64,000 nt of DNA from Chryseobacterium sp. MEBOG06 (GCF_021869765.1 NZ_CP084580.1:2232001-2296000); one strand, 5' to 3'; shown: positions 20,324-29,588, counted from the stretch's first letter. A program made the numbers and translations. Notes: generated by a model from the sequence alone, not told the origin.

Positions 20324-20356
20324 AGAAAGCAGAGAAATTTTTCTCTGCTTTTTTAT
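20324..20356. terminator. Bidirectional terminator overlapping a small gene's stop
   Basis: AAAGCAGAGAAA (326-337 of kb 20) and TTTCTCTGCTTT (20340-20351) form a perfect 12 bp stem with a two-base loop. It ends the Arc-like gene's transcript. The last bases overlap the stop codon of the minus-strand 49-residue gene. Confidence 0.8.
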
Positions 20357-20502
20357 TTTATACAACTCTGAAGGGTGTCTGCTCCAAAGTAGAATATTAC
20401 GAGCCATATTAAGCCTTTAATCGTAAAGAAAGCTAATCCTGCCCATCCCACTCGCTTAAACCACTTTTTAAACTTTGAGTTATTTTCTTGTGAATTTTCC
20501 AT
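20353..20502 (-). CDS. Small single-pass membrane protein, 49 residues
   Basis: This minus-strand frame starts at the ATG at 20500-20502 and ends at TAA at 20353-20355. The product begins MENSQENNSKFKKWFKRVG and continues with a hydrophobic helix (WAGLAFFTIKGLIWLVIFYF) and a short polar tail, GADTLQSCIK. The positive-inside pattern (KKWFKR before the helix) and the KGLIW motif match a small family common in flavobacteria that has at times been labelled 'alanyl-tRNA synthetase' by mistake. The function is unknown. It is too short for many gene callers and lies on the opposite strand to a random 75-codon frame. Confidence 0.72.
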   Translation of the reverse strand: MENSQENNSKFKKWFKRVGWAGLAFFTIKGLIWLVIFYFGADTLQSCIK

Positions 20503-20584
20503 TGGTCAATATCAAAAAGATTACACTGCAAAGATAAGCATGTTTATAATTAGTCCAAATAAAAAGCACGTTAAAAATTAAAGT

Positions 20585-20614
20585 TTTGAGGTTCGCATAA
20601 TATTTTTATCTTTA
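20585..20614 (+). promoter_or_regulatory. Promoter for the lysine catabolism genes
   Basis: TTTG at 20585-20588 and TATCTTTA at 20607-20614, spacer 18 bp, fit the Bacteroidetes promoter with one mismatch in the last base of the -7 box. The amaB start lies 23 bp downstream. Confidence 0.55.
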
Positions 20615-20637
20615 GAGAGAACGAAAAGTAAGATTTT

Positions 20638-22188
20638 ATGTCAAAAAAAGTAAAGGATTTCGGAATTGAGAAAACACTGAAAAACTTAGGTATTAAAGAA
20701 GAAAACAAAGGTACCTCAGCAGGCGGGAAATATTTCGCTTCGGGAAAGATGATAGAAAGCATCTCTCCTGTGGATGGAAAGCTGATCGCTAAAGTAAAAA
20801 CTTCCGGAGAAAGTGATTATGACAAAGTAATTGAAACGGCTCAAAAAGCATTTCAGGAATTCAGGCTGATTCCGGCTCCCAAAAGAGGTGAGATCGTAAG
20901 ACAGCTTGGGTTAAAACTAAGAGAATATAAGGATGACCTTGGAAAACTTGTTTCTTATGAAATGGGTAAATCATTACAGGAGGGGCTGGGTGAAGTTCAG
21001 GAGATGATTGATATCTGTGATTTTGCAGTGGGACTTTCCAGGCAGCTTCAGGGGTACACTATGCATTCAGAAAGACCGGGCCACAGAATGTACGAGCAGT
21101 ATCATCCGCTTGGCGTAGTGGGAATCATTACTGCATTCAACTTTCCGGTAGCAGTTTGGTCATGGAACACCGCTTTAGCATGGATCTGTGGTAACGTTAC
21201 CATCTGGAAGCCATCAGAAAAAACACCACTTTGTGCCATTGCATGTCAAAATATTATGACTGAAGTTTTAAAGGAAAATAATCTTCCTGAAGGAATTTCC
21301 AGTGTATTGGTATCTGACCATGAAATAGGACAAAAGCTGGTTGATGATAAAAGAGTAGCGCTGGTATCATTCACCGGTTCTACAAGAGTAGGAAGAATGG
21401 TTTCTTCTAAAGTTGCAGAAAGATTCGGAAAATCTATTCTTGAGTTGGGAGGAAACAATGCGATTATCATTACAAAAGAAGCTGATATCGACATGTCTAT
21501 CATCGGAGCCGTATTCGGGGCCGTGGGAACTGCCGGACAGAGATGTACCTCAACCAGAAGGCTGATCATCCATGAAAGCGTTTATGAAGAAATAAAAACA
21601 AGATTGGTAAAAGCTTACGGACAGCTGAAAATAGGTAATCCATTGGACGAAACGAACCATGTAGGTCCTTTGATCGATGTAGATGCTGTAAACCAATATG
21701 CAGAAGCTATTAAAAAATGTAAAAAAGAAGGCGGAAAGTTCGCTGTTGAAGGTGGTGTTTTAAGCGGAAAAGAATATGAATCAGGCTGCTATGTAAAACC
21801 TTGCGTTGCAGAGGTGAAAAACTCTTACGAAATCGTACAACACGAAACTTTTGCACCCATTTTATATCTGATCAAATACAAAACGCTGGAAGAAGCTATT
21901 GCTATTCAGAATGATGTTCCGCAAGGACTTTCTTCTGCAATCATGACCCAGAATTTAAGAGAAGCCGAACTGTTCTTATCTCATGCAGGTTCAGACTGCG
22001 GTATTGCCAACGTCAATATCGGAACTTCCGGTGCTGAAATCGGTGGTGCTTTCGGTGGAGAAAAAGAAACCGGAGGAGGAAGAGAATCTGGATCAGACGC
22101 CTGGAAATACTATATGAGAAGACAAACCAATACTATAAATTATACAGCTCAACTTCCTTTAGCACAAGGGATTAAGTTTGATTTGTAA
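20638..22188 (+). CDS. amaB: Aminoadipate-semialdehyde dehydrogenase (ALDH7 type)
   Basis: This cytoplasmic enzyme oxidises 2-aminoadipate 6-semialdehyde to 2-aminoadipate with NAD+ in lysine breakdown. It has 516 residues, the length of ALDH7A1-type enzymes. GVVGIITAFNFPVAVWSWN and IWKPSEKTPL form the NAD site, ELGGNNA carries the general base Glu269, and GTAGQRCTSTRRL carries the nucleophile Cys303. The C-terminal end has GGAFGGEKETGGGRESGSDAW, quoted here only as GGEKETGGGRESGSD, typical of ALDH7. The specific substrate call depends on the next gene, lysine 6-transaminase, which makes exactly this semialdehyde; on sequence alone other semialdehydes are possible. Confidence 0.9.
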   Translation: MSKKVKDFGIEKTLKNLGIKEENKGTSAGGKYFASGKMIESISPVDGKLIAKVKTSGESDYDKVIETAQKAFQEFRLIPAPKRGEIVRQLGLKLREYKDDLGKLVSYEMGKSLQEGLGEVQEMIDICDFAVGLSRQLQGYTMHSERPGHRMYEQYHPLGVVGIITAFNFPVAVWSWNTALAWICGNVTIWKPSEKTPLCAIACQNIMTEVLKENNLPEGISSVLVSDHEIGQKLVDDKRVALVSFTGSTRVGRMVSSKVAERFGKSILELGGNNAIIITKEADIDMSIIGAVFGAVGTAGQRCTSTRRLIIHESVYEEIKTRLVKAYGQLKIGNPLDETNHVGPLIDVDAVNQYAEAIKKCKKEGGKFAVEGGVLSGKEYESGCYVKPCVAEVKNSYEIVQHETFAPILYLIKYKTLEEAIAIQNDVPQGLSSAIMTQNLREAELFLSHAGSDCGIANVNIGTSGAEIGGAFGGEKETGGGRESGSDAWKYYMRRQTNTINYTAQLPLAQGIKFDL

Positions 22189-22238
22189 AAAAATTGGTTT
22201 AAGCATTCAAAAAAAAACAATAAAAATTAATAACCTGA

Positions 22239-22275
22239 ATGATTAAATGGCTCATTCACCAGGCCGTTTAATCAT
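22239..22275 (+). repeat. Hairpin between amaB and lat
   Basis: ATGATTAAATGGC and GCCGTTTAATCAT form a 13 bp stem with one T-G wobble and an 11-base loop. No T-run follows, so this is not a standard terminator. It may be an mRNA processing or stabilising element between the two catabolic genes. Confidence 0.55.
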
Positions 22276-22304
22276 TCGCTTATTAAATCACACAACAATT
22301 TATT

Positions 22305-23630
22305 ATGGAACAAACATTAGATATAAAAGTAAATAAAGTAAAAGAAACAGTAGGAAAACACGTTTTGGCAGACGGTTTTGATTTCGTGATGGATATTGAA
22401 AAATCTCACGGATCATGGCTTTACGACAAACTTACTGATAGAGAATATCTGGATATGTTCTCTATGTTCGCATCTGCTTCCATTGGATACAATCACCCTT
22501 ATCTTCTAGAAAGATCAGAATGGCTGGGAAGAATGGCAGTTAACAAACCCACTTTGGCAGACGTTTACTCAGAAGAATATGCTCATTTTTTAGAGGTATT
22601 TGAAAGAGTAGTTATCCCTGAAGAATTACAATATGCTTTCTTTATCGAAGGTGGAGCTCTGGGCGTTGAAAATGCAATGAAAGCATGCTTCGACTGGAAA
22701 ACCCGCAAAAATTTTGAAAAAGGACTTCAGACAGAAGCCGGAATTTGTATTCACTTCAAACAGGCTTTCCATGGAAGAAGTGGATATACTTTAAGCCTTA
22801 CCAATACTTCAGATCCAAGAAAATACCAGTATTTTCCCATGTTTGAATGGCCAAGAATTTTAAATCCAAAACTGACATTCCCTATCACAGAAGAAAATCT
22901 TGAAGAAACCATCAAGAATGAAAACCTTGCTCTATTACAGATTGAGGAAGCTATTTTGATGAACCCGGACAAGGTAGCGTGTATCATCATAGAACCTATT
23001 CAGGCAGAAGGAGGAGACAACCATTTCAGAGATGAATTTTTAGTGGGCCTAAGAAAAATCTGTGATGATAATGAAATCTTATTAATCTTCGACGAAGTGC
23101 AGACAGGGATTGCCATTACAGGAAAAATGTGGGCCTTCCAGCATTTCACTGCAAAGCCGGACATTATTTCGTTCGGTAAAAAAGCGCAGGTTTGCGGAGT
23201 GTTGGCCAACAAAGAAAAGTTTGACGAAGTTCCGAATAACGTGTTCAGAGAAAGCTCCAGGATCAACTCTACATTTGGAGGGAACTTTATAGATATGCTT
23301 CGTTTCCAGTTGGTAATGGAAGTCATTGAAAAAGAAAATCTTGTAGAAAATGCAAGAGTAGTAGGTAATTATCTGTTGGAAAGCCTTAAAGCTTTAGCTG
23401 AAAAATATCCTGAAAAAATTTCCAATGCAAGAGGAAGAGGTTTAATGTGTGCTATTGACCTTCCATCAGGAGCACAGAGAAACCTTCTGATGAATGAGCT
23501 TTTCAAGGATGGTTTGATCATTCTTCCATGTGGAGATCAGACCCTGCGTTTCAGACCCCACCTGAACGTTACCAAAGAAGAAATTCAATTGGCATTAGAT
23601 AAGATTGAAGACAATATTAATAAAATTTAA
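22305..23630 (+). CDS. lat: L-lysine 6-transaminase
   Basis: This PLP enzyme moves the epsilon-amino group of lysine to 2-oxoglutarate, giving aminoadipate semialdehyde and glutamate. The 441-residue product has the class III aminotransferase fold: FIEGGALGVENAMKACFDWK near residue 110, FKQAFHGRSGYTLSLTN near 150, LLIFDEVQTGIAITGKMW near 250 with the PLP-binding Asp, and SFGKKAQVCG with the Schiff-base Lys292. The FGKKxQVCG form is characteristic of Lat rather than ornithine or GABA transaminases. Its product is the substrate of the amaB enzyme encoded upstream, so the two form a lysine catabolic unit. Confidence 0.93.
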   Translation: MEQTLDIKVNKVKETVGKHVLADGFDFVMDIEKSHGSWLYDKLTDREYLDMFSMFASASIGYNHPYLLERSEWLGRMAVNKPTLADVYSEEYAHFLEVFERVVIPEELQYAFFIEGGALGVENAMKACFDWKTRKNFEKGLQTEAGICIHFKQAFHGRSGYTLSLTNTSDPRKYQYFPMFEWPRILNPKLTFPITEENLEETIKNENLALLQIEEAILMNPDKVACIIIEPIQAEGGDNHFRDEFLVGLRKICDDNEILLIFDEVQTGIAITGKMWAFQHFTAKPDIISFGKKAQVCGVLANKEKFDEVPNNVFRESSRINSTFGGNFIDMLRFQLVMEVIEKENLVENARVVGNYLLESLKALAEKYPEKISNARGRGLMCAIDLPSGAQRNLLMNELFKDGLIILPCGDQTLRFRPHLNVTKEEIQLALDKIEDNINKI

Positions 23631-23692
23631 CCCGAAAAGATTTGTAATTCTCAACGAAATATTGTATTTTTAGATATTCAAACAATTAGAAT

Positions 23693-23920
23693 ATGGAAAG
23701 AAGCACGAGAGTATCGGTTTATGAAAGTGATAACCCTTCAGAAATTCAGTTGGTTAAGTCTAAATTGGATGATGCACAAATTACAAACACCGTTGAGAAC
23801 AATTATCTTACATTCACTACCACACCTACAGCGACATCGCTGAAAGTAATGGTAGATCTGGAAGATGAAAAAAAAGCATTTGAAATTATAGATGCTTATC
23901 TTCAACAAAATGAAAATTAA
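23693..23920 (+). CDS. DUF2007-type small signal-transducing protein
   Basis: The 75-residue product has VSVYESDNPSEIQLVKSKLDDAQI at the start, quoted in part as VYESDNPSEIQLVKSKL, and a second half EDEKKAFEIIDAYLQQNE. This is the pattern of DUF2007, small ferredoxin-like domains often called putative signal-transducing proteins with no proven partner. It starts 62 bp after lat and is followed by a terminator. Whether it shares the lysine transcript is unclear. Confidence 0.75.
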   Translation: MERSTRVSVYESDNPSEIQLVKSKLDDAQITNTVENNYLTFTTTPTATSLKVMVDLEDEKKAFEIIDAYLQQNEN

Positions 23921-23954
23921 TAAAACAATTTCATAATTTTAAATTTTACTACTT

Positions 23955-23995
23955 CGAACCGAAAATTAATTTTAATTAGTTTTCGGTTTTTTTAA
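23955..23995 (+). terminator. Rho-independent terminator after the DUF2007 gene
   Basis: AACCGAAAA (23957-23965) pairs with TTTTCGGTT (about 23980-23988) and is followed by a T-run. The loop is 14 bases and AT-rich. Confidence 0.75.
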
Positions 23996-24153
23996 TTAAT
24001 CATATAATCTTAACAATTAAGAGATTAAAAAGATTAAATAAATAGAAGGGGCAGCACTTGCTTTTAATGATTCTGGTCTTTAGCAGGTTTCTGGCTTTGT
24101 GAATTTATCAATCTTTTAAACTCTTGATCAACTTTTTAGCACATAATAATAAA

Positions 24154-24666
24154 ATGAATTCAGAAATCAAACTGAGAAAAACGGAAATTGAAGACAGAGA
24201 CATTATTTGGGGAATTATCCAGCAGTCTATTGAAAGAAGAAGACAGGATGGAAGTACACAATGGCAGAATGGCTATCCTAACCTTGAGACAGTAGAAAGT
24301 GATATCGCTAAAGGATTCGGATATGTTCTTTGTGTAGATGACGAAATTGCAGTGTATGCAGCACTGATTTTAAATGACGAGCCGGCTTACAGCAAAATTG
24401 AAGGAACCTGGCTGAGCAACGGAGAATTTGTGGTGGTTCACAGAGTGGCTGTAGATGAGAAATTTGCAGGGCAGGGAATGGTGAAAAAACTTTTTGACCA
24501 TATTGAAGACTTTACCAGATCCCATGGAATCCAGAGTGTAAAAGTAGATACTAATCATGATAATATGGCTATGCTCAAAATCCTTGAAGGTAAAGGATAT
24601 TCCTATTGTGGAGAAGTTCTTCTGGCCGGGGGAATGAGGAAAGCTTTTGAGAAGATTATAATTTGA
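24154..24666 (+). CDS. GNAT-family N-acetyltransferase
   Basis: The ATG at 24154 (MNSEIKLRKTEIED) gives 170 residues, standard for GNAT enzymes; the ten codons upstream of it are probably not translated. FVVVHRVAVDEKFAGQGMVKKL near residue 95 holds the acetyl-CoA loop, of the form Q/RxxGxG/A with AGQGMV, and VDTNHDNMAMLKILEGKGYSYCG is the usual C-terminal half, quoted here as NHDNMAMLKILEGKGY. The acceptor substrate cannot be told. It stands alone between two terminator or promoter regions and has no visible operon partner. Confidence 0.85.
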   Translation: MNSEIKLRKTEIEDRDIIWGIIQQSIERRRQDGSTQWQNGYPNLETVESDIAKGFGYVLCVDDEIAVYAALILNDEPAYSKIEGTWLSNGEFVVVHRVAVDEKFAGQGMVKKLFDHIEDFTRSHGIQSVKVDTNHDNMAMLKILEGKGYSYCGEVLLAGGMRKAFEKIII

Positions 24667-24733
24667 GCAAAAAGTTAAATCTATTCTCATTGAATTTTTA
24701 AAACACCCTGTATTTATAATCTCTATCAAGTTT

Positions 24734-24766
24734 GTTCGTTTGGTTCCGAACTAATATTTACATTTG
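24734..24766 (+). promoter_or_regulatory. Promoter with overlapping operator-like inverted repeat, efflux operon
   Basis: TACATTTG (24759-24766) is a good -7 element, 17 bp before the regulator gene, with a TTTG (24739-24742) at 16 bp spacing. GTTCG (24734-24738) and CGAAC (24747-24751) form an inverted repeat over the -33 region, where the MarR-type regulator encoded next could bind. Confidence 0.5.
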
Positions 24767-24782
24767 CTGAAATTTTTATATT

Positions 24783-25238
24783 ATGCACCAAAGTATAGAA
24801 GTTGATGAAAAAATATTTCAGGATGCTGTAAAATTCTATGGCACCATTTTCAACCTACCCCCATTAGCCTCGAAAATCTATTCCTACCTTCTTTTTGATT
24901 ATGAGAAAGTAGGAATTACTTTTGATGAGTTTGTGGAAGTGCTTTCAGCAAGTAAAAGCTCTGTTTCTACAAGTATTTCGCTGTTACTTAATGCGGAACT
25001 TATTATAGATCACAACAAAATGGATGAGCGGAAACGGTATTTTTTCCTCAATGATGAATACAAGAAAATACGATTCGAGAAAATAGTTCAAAAAATGCAG
25101 GACGAATTAAAACTACTAGATGATTTAGACAACTTTAAAAAAAGTAAAGACGATGGATACAACGAAAGAATAGAACATTACAAAACACTCTTAAACAAAA
25201 ACATAGAAAATATTCAGGAATCTCTTAATAAACTATAA
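24783..25238 (+). CDS. GbsR/MarR-family regulator of the efflux operon
   Basis: The 151-residue product has a winged-helix domain: LPPLASKIYSYLLFDYEKVG, then TFDEFVEVLSASKSSVSTSI as the recognition helix, then the wing with DERKRYFFLND. A long C-terminal helix (residues 95-150) should mediate dimerisation. It belongs to the GbsR-like branch of the MarR superfamily. It is the first gene of the operon and its stop is one base before the start of the membrane fusion protein gene, so it is most likely an autoregulatory repressor that senses an efflux substrate. Confidence 0.85.
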   Translation: MHQSIEVDEKIFQDAVKFYGTIFNLPPLASKIYSYLLFDYEKVGITFDEFVEVLSASKSSVSTSISLLLNAELIIDHNKMDERKRYFFLNDEYKKIRFEKIVQKMQDELKLLDDLDNFKKSKDDGYNERIEHYKTLLNKNIENIQESLNKL

Positions 25239-25239
25239 A

Positions 25240-26424
25240 ATGAATAATAAGCTAGTTATACTTTCTATTGCAGCGTTTTCACTGACTGCCTGCAAAAAAG
25301 AAGCTCCGAAACAGGATGGTGCAAAGCCATTTCCTGTGGTTTCTGTGGAGTCAAAAAATATAGTAGGTTATCAGACGTTTCCGGCTACCATCCAGGGCAG
25401 GGTAAACAATGATGTACGTGCAAAAATACAGGGGTATATTACTCAGGTATTGGTAGATGAAGGACAATATGTATCAAAAGGACAGCCCCTGTTCCGTCTG
25501 GAAACCAATATTCTGAATGAAAATGCAGCCGCTTCCAAGGCAGGTATTGGTGCCGCCGAGTCTACAATTGCCGCTGCTCAGGCTTCTGTAAATGCTGCTC
25601 AGGTTGAAGTAAACAAACTCAAACCTCTGGTTCAGAAAAATATTATCAGTAACGTACAGCTGCAGACTGCTCAGGCTAATCTTGCTCAGGCTCAGGCTCA
25701 GCTTCAACAGGCCAATGCAGCTAAAAGACAGGCAGAAGCCAATTATAAAGGGGTAGAAGCCAACATCGAATATTCTATTATCCGTGCCCCTATTTCAGGA
25801 GTGATCGGAAGACTTCCGTTAAAAGTAGGAAGTTTGGTTGGGCCGTCGGATCAGACTCCTTTGACAACCATTTCTGATACCTCTCAGATCTTTGCGTACT
25901 TCGCGATGAATGAAAAAGAGTATTTTAATTTCCTTGAAAAATCTCCGGGAGCTTCTATGCCTGAGAAGATCAAAAACTTACCAATGGTGGAGCTTCAGCT
26001 GGCCAATGGAAGCATGTATCCAGAAAAGGGCAGAATTGAAGCTATTACCGGGCAGATCGACCCTACCACAGGGACCATTCAGTTCAGAGTTGCCTTCTCC
26101 AACGCTCAGAAATTATTAAGCAATGGTAACAGTGGAACCATCAGATTCCCTCAGCATTATGATAATGTATTGGTAGTTCCTGAAAGCGCTACTTATGAGC
26201 AGCAAGGTATTGTTTACGTATACAAAGTAGAAAAAGATACGGCCAAGAATGTTGTGATTAATGTGATTGACAGAATTGATAATATGGCTCTTGTAAAATC
26301 TGGAGTTAACAAAGGTGAAGTCATCATTGCAGCTGGTATCGGAGGACTGAAACCGGGAACAGCAGTGAAGCCGAAGCCAATCAAAATGGATAGTCTTGTT
26401 CAATCAATAAAACCGAAATTCTAA
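25240..26424 (+). CDS. RND efflux membrane fusion lipoprotein
   Basis: This periplasmic adaptor joins the inner-membrane pump to the outer-membrane channel. The 394-residue product starts with a lipoprotein signal ending in LTAC (Cys19 as lipid anchor). The barrel-sandwich halves are RAKIQGYITQVLVDEGQYV near 55 and YSIIRAPISGVIGRLPLKVG near 180. Between them lies an Ala/Gln-rich alpha-helical hairpin (residues 85-165). VEAITGQIDPTTGTI is not exact here; the actual block is IEAITGQIDPTTGTIQFRV near 265. The stop overlaps the pump gene's start by one base (TAATG), so translation is coupled. Confidence 0.93.
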   Translation: MNNKLVILSIAAFSLTACKKEAPKQDGAKPFPVVSVESKNIVGYQTFPATIQGRVNNDVRAKIQGYITQVLVDEGQYVSKGQPLFRLETNILNENAAASKAGIGAAESTIAAAQASVNAAQVEVNKLKPLVQKNIISNVQLQTAQANLAQAQAQLQQANAAKRQAEANYKGVEANIEYSIIRAPISGVIGRLPLKVGSLVGPSDQTPLTTISDTSQIFAYFAMNEKEYFNFLEKSPGASMPEKIKNLPMVELQLANGSMYPEKGRIEAITGQIDPTTGTIQFRVAFSNAQKLLSNGNSGTIRFPQHYDNVLVVPESATYEQQGIVYVYKVEKDTAKNVVINVIDRIDNMALVKSGVNKGEVIIAAGIGGLKPGTAVKPKPIKMDSLVQSIKPKF

Positions 26425-29400
26425 TGATAAAAAACTTTATTAACAGACCGGTTTTATCCACGGTAATCTCAATTTTGATTGTGATTCTCGGTGTGCTGGG
26501 ACTGATCTCGTTACCGGTTACGCAGTATCCGGACATTGCACCTCCCACAGTAAGTGTTACAGCGAACTATACAGGGGCCAATGCGGAAACTGTAATGAAA
26601 AGTGTGGTAGTTCCTCTGGAAGAGCAGATCAACGGGGTGGAAGGAATGGATTATATCACTTCTTCTGCAGGAAATGACGGTTCTGCCCAAATCCAGGTTT
26701 TCTTCAAACAGGGAATTGACCCGGATATTGCAGCAGTAAACGTACAGAACCGTGTTGCCAGAGCAACGCCTCTGTTACCTTCTGAAGTAACACGTTCCGG
26801 TGTTGTAACTCAAAAACAACAGACCAGTGCCCTGATGTATATGTCGTTCTATTCCGAAAATAAGGACCTTGACGATGTGTATCTTCAGAACTTCTTAAAT
26901 ATCAACATTATTCCAAACCTGAAAAGGGTAAATGGAGTAGGAGATGCCAACGTTTTCGGAGGTAAAAACTACTCGATGAGAATCTGGCTGGATCCCGCAA
27001 AAATGGCCGCTTACGGAGTAACACCTACCGATGTTACCAATGCGATCAATGAGCAGAGTAGAGAAGCCGCTGCAGGTTCTATTGGCCAGAACAGCGGAAG
27101 TTCTTTTGAATATATCATTAAGTATGTAGGTAAATTCAACGACAAAGAGCAGTATGATAATATCATCATCAAATCTCTTGCAAACGGACAAAACCTGATG
27201 CTGAAAGATGTAGCCAAAGTGGAGCTGGCAGGTCAGTCATATACAGGAATCGGGGAGAACGGAAATTCACCCTCCATCAGTATGGGGATCTTCCAGACGC
27301 CAGGTTCCAATGCCCAGGAAATTATTAAAAATATCAAAACTTATCTGAAATCAGCAGAAAGTACTTTCCCTAAGGGAATCAAATATACATTCAACTTTGA
27401 TACCAATGAATTCCTTGATGCTTCCATTGAAAAAGTGGTACATACCCTTATTGAAGCATTTATCCTGGTATTCATTGTAGTATATATATTCCTTCAGGAT
27501 TTCAGATCTACACTGATTCCGGCCATTGCGGTTCCTGTATCTATTGTAGGAGCGTTTTTCTTCCTGAATCTTTTTGGATATTCATTAAACTTACTTACTT
27601 TATTTGCATTGGTACTTGCCATCGGGATTGTGGTGGATGATGCCATCGTCGTCGTCGAGGCCGTTCACGCTAAGATGGAGCATGGTATTTCAGATGCCAA
27701 AAAAGCAACTGTAGAAGCGATGGATGAGATTACAGGGGCTATTATTTCTATTACTTTGGTAATGGCTGCGGTATTTATCCCGGTGACGTTTATTACGGGT
27801 CCTACAGGGGTGTTCTACCAACAGTTTGGTATTACGCTGATTATAGCGATTATCATTTCTGCTATTAATGCATTAACGTTGAGCCCTGTTTTATGTTCAT
27901 TATTCTTAAAACCTCACGAAGAGCATCATACAGAATATAAGAACTTAAACCTGCTACAGAAGTTTTTCTATAAATTTAATATCGCTTTTAAAACAACTAC
28001 TGAACGTTACGGAAGAGGATTTGTATTCCTGTTAAGACATAAATGGGTAACCCTGATTATTTTCGCTGTTACCGGAGGGATCTTATTCTGGGCAAGCAGC
28101 AGTATGAAGAAAGGGTTTGTACCTACAGAAGACAGAGGGATTATCTTTACAGATGTTCAGCTTCCTCCGGGAGCTTCTATGGAAAGAACTTACAACACCT
28201 TGAAAACACTTCAGGCCAAAGCATTGAAAGTTCCGGGAGTACAGAACGTAACGATTTCTACAGGTAGAGGATTCTTATCCGGAAATGGGAGTAATAATGG
28301 TCTTGCCTTTATTAAACTAAAACCATTCGAAGAAAGGAAAAAAGATGGACAGACTTCTGATGATATTACCAAAAGATTATTTGGAATTGTAGGGGCCGTT
28401 CCTGATGCCAAAGTTGTATTCTTTCAGCCGCCAAGTGTACCGGGATTTGGTAACAGTGCTGGTTTTGAAATGGTATTGCTGGACAAATCAGGTGGAGAAT
28501 ATGCTGATCTGGATAATAAAACCAATGAGTTCATCGGTAAGCTGATGCAGAGACCGGAGATTCAGTTTGCTCAGACTTCATTCAATACAAAATATCCCCA
28601 GTATCAAATGGACATCAATGTTCCGTTAGCAAAGCAGCTTGGAGTTTCCGTAAGTGATATCCTTGCTACGATGCAGGGGTATATAGGAGGAATCTATACT
28701 GCTGACTTTACGAAATACGGAAAGCAGTTCAGAGTAATGGTTCAGGCTCTTCCGGATAATAGAAAAAGTATTGATAACCTGAACGAGCTTTATGTAAGAA
28801 CGGGTTCAGGAGTAATGTCGCCGATCTCGCAGTTTGTAACCCTTACCAAAGCATACGGACCACAATCTGTAAGCCGTTATAACCTGTTTACCTCAGTGAA
28901 GGTAACGGGAGCAAACTCTGAAGGGTACAGTTCCGGGGATGCCATTACCGCTGTGCAGCAGGTAGCCAATGAAACCCTTAATCAAAACTACGCAGTAGAA
29001 TTTACCGGGTTAACCAGAGAAGAATTAAATTCAGGATCTCAGACGCTTCTTATTTTTGGGCTTAGTTTGATCTTCGTTTATTTTATCCTTTCTGCACAGT
29101 ATGAAAGTTATATTCTTCCGTTGATCGTTATTATCTCTCTTCCTCTTGGGGTAATGGGAGCTTACTTCGGACAGAAAATTATGGGATTGGAAAATAATAT
29201 TTATTTCCAGATCGCCCTGATCATGCTTGTGGGACTACTGGCGAAAAATGCAATTCTTATTGTCGAATTTGCTGTTCAGAGAAGACATCATGGTGAAACG
29301 ATTGTAATGTCAGCCATCAATGCCGCTAAAGCCAGAGTAAGACCTATTCTAATGACATCTTTCGCCTTTATCTTCGGTTTACTGCCGTTAGTTCTGGCAA

Positions 29401-29570
29401 GTGGAATCGGGGCAGTAGGTAACAGATCTATTGCTACGGGTGCCGCAATCGGGCTATTGATAGGAACTATTTTAGGGTTATTTGTAATTCCTGTTCTGTA
29501 TGTGATCTTTGAAACACTACAGGAAAAAATTAAACCTATCAAAAAAGAAGAAATCAATTTAGCTGAATAA
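26424..29570 (+). CDS. RND multidrug efflux pump, AcrB type
   Basis: The 1,048-residue product is a proton-driven inner-membrane exporter of the hydrophobe/amphiphile efflux (HAE-1) class. Twelve membrane segments are arranged 1+5, 1+5 around two large periplasmic loops. MIKNFINRPVLSTVISILIV is the typical N-terminus, shown here only as FINRPVLSTVISILIV. LALVLAIGIVVDDAIVVVEA near residue 400 contains the conserved Asp-Asp pair of the proton relay (GIVVDDAIVVVE). The Lys of the second half is in GLLAKNAILIVEFA near 940. Length and domain order equal those of AcrB and MexB. It is the third gene of the operon and lacks any sign of damage. Confidence 0.96.
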   Translation: MIKNFINRPVLSTVISILIVILGVLGLISLPVTQYPDIAPPTVSVTANYTGANAETVMKSVVVPLEEQINGVEGMDYITSSAGNDGSAQIQVFFKQGIDPDIAAVNVQNRVARATPLLPSEVTRSGVVTQKQQTSALMYMSFYSENKDLDDVYLQNFLNINIIPNLKRVNGVGDANVFGGKNYSMRIWLDPAKMAAYGVTPTDVTNAINEQSREAAAGSIGQNSGSSFEYIIKYVGKFNDKEQYDNIIIKSLANGQNLMLKDVAKVELAGQSYTGIGENGNSPSISMGIFQTPGSNAQEIIKNIKTYLKSAESTFPKGIKYTFNFDTNEFLDASIEKVVHTLIEAFILVFIVVYIFLQDFRSTLIPAIAVPVSIVGAFFFLNLFGYSLNLLTLFALVLAIGIVVDDAIVVVEAVHAKMEHGISDAKKATVEAMDEITGAIISITLVMAAVFIPVTFITGPTGVFYQQFGITLIIAIIISAINALTLSPVLCSLFLKPHEEHHTEYKNLNLLQKFFYKFNIAFKTTTERYGRGFVFLLRHKWVTLIIFAVTGGILFWASSSMKKGFVPTEDRGIIFTDVQLPPGASMERTYNTLKTLQAKALKVPGVQNVTISTGRGFLSGNGSNNGLAFIKLKPFEERKKDGQTSDDITKRLFGIVGAVPDAKVVFFQPPSVPGFGNSAGFEMVLLDKSGGEYADLDNKTNEFIGKLMQRPEIQFAQTSFNTKYPQYQMDINVPLAKQLGVSVSDILATMQGYIGGIYTADFTKYGKQFRVMVQALPDNRKSIDNLNELYVRTGSGVMSPISQFVTLTKAYGPQSVSRYNLFTSVKVTGANSEGYSSGDAITAVQQVANETLNQNYAVEFTGLTREELNSGSQTLLIFGLSLIFVYFILSAQYESYILPLIVIISLPLGVMGAYFGQKIMGLENNIYFQIALIMLVGLLAKNAILIVEFAVQRRHHGETIVMSAINAAKARVRPILMTSFAFIFGLLPLVLASGIGAVGNRSIATGAAIGLLIGTILGLFVIPVLYVIFETLQEKIKPIKKEEINLAE

Positions 29571-29588
29571 AAAATAATGATTCACATC

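Noticed and set aside
20185..20412. Plus-strand frame of 75 codons
   Set aside because: No family, poor composition, and it runs across a bidirectional terminator and antisense to the better 49-residue gene.
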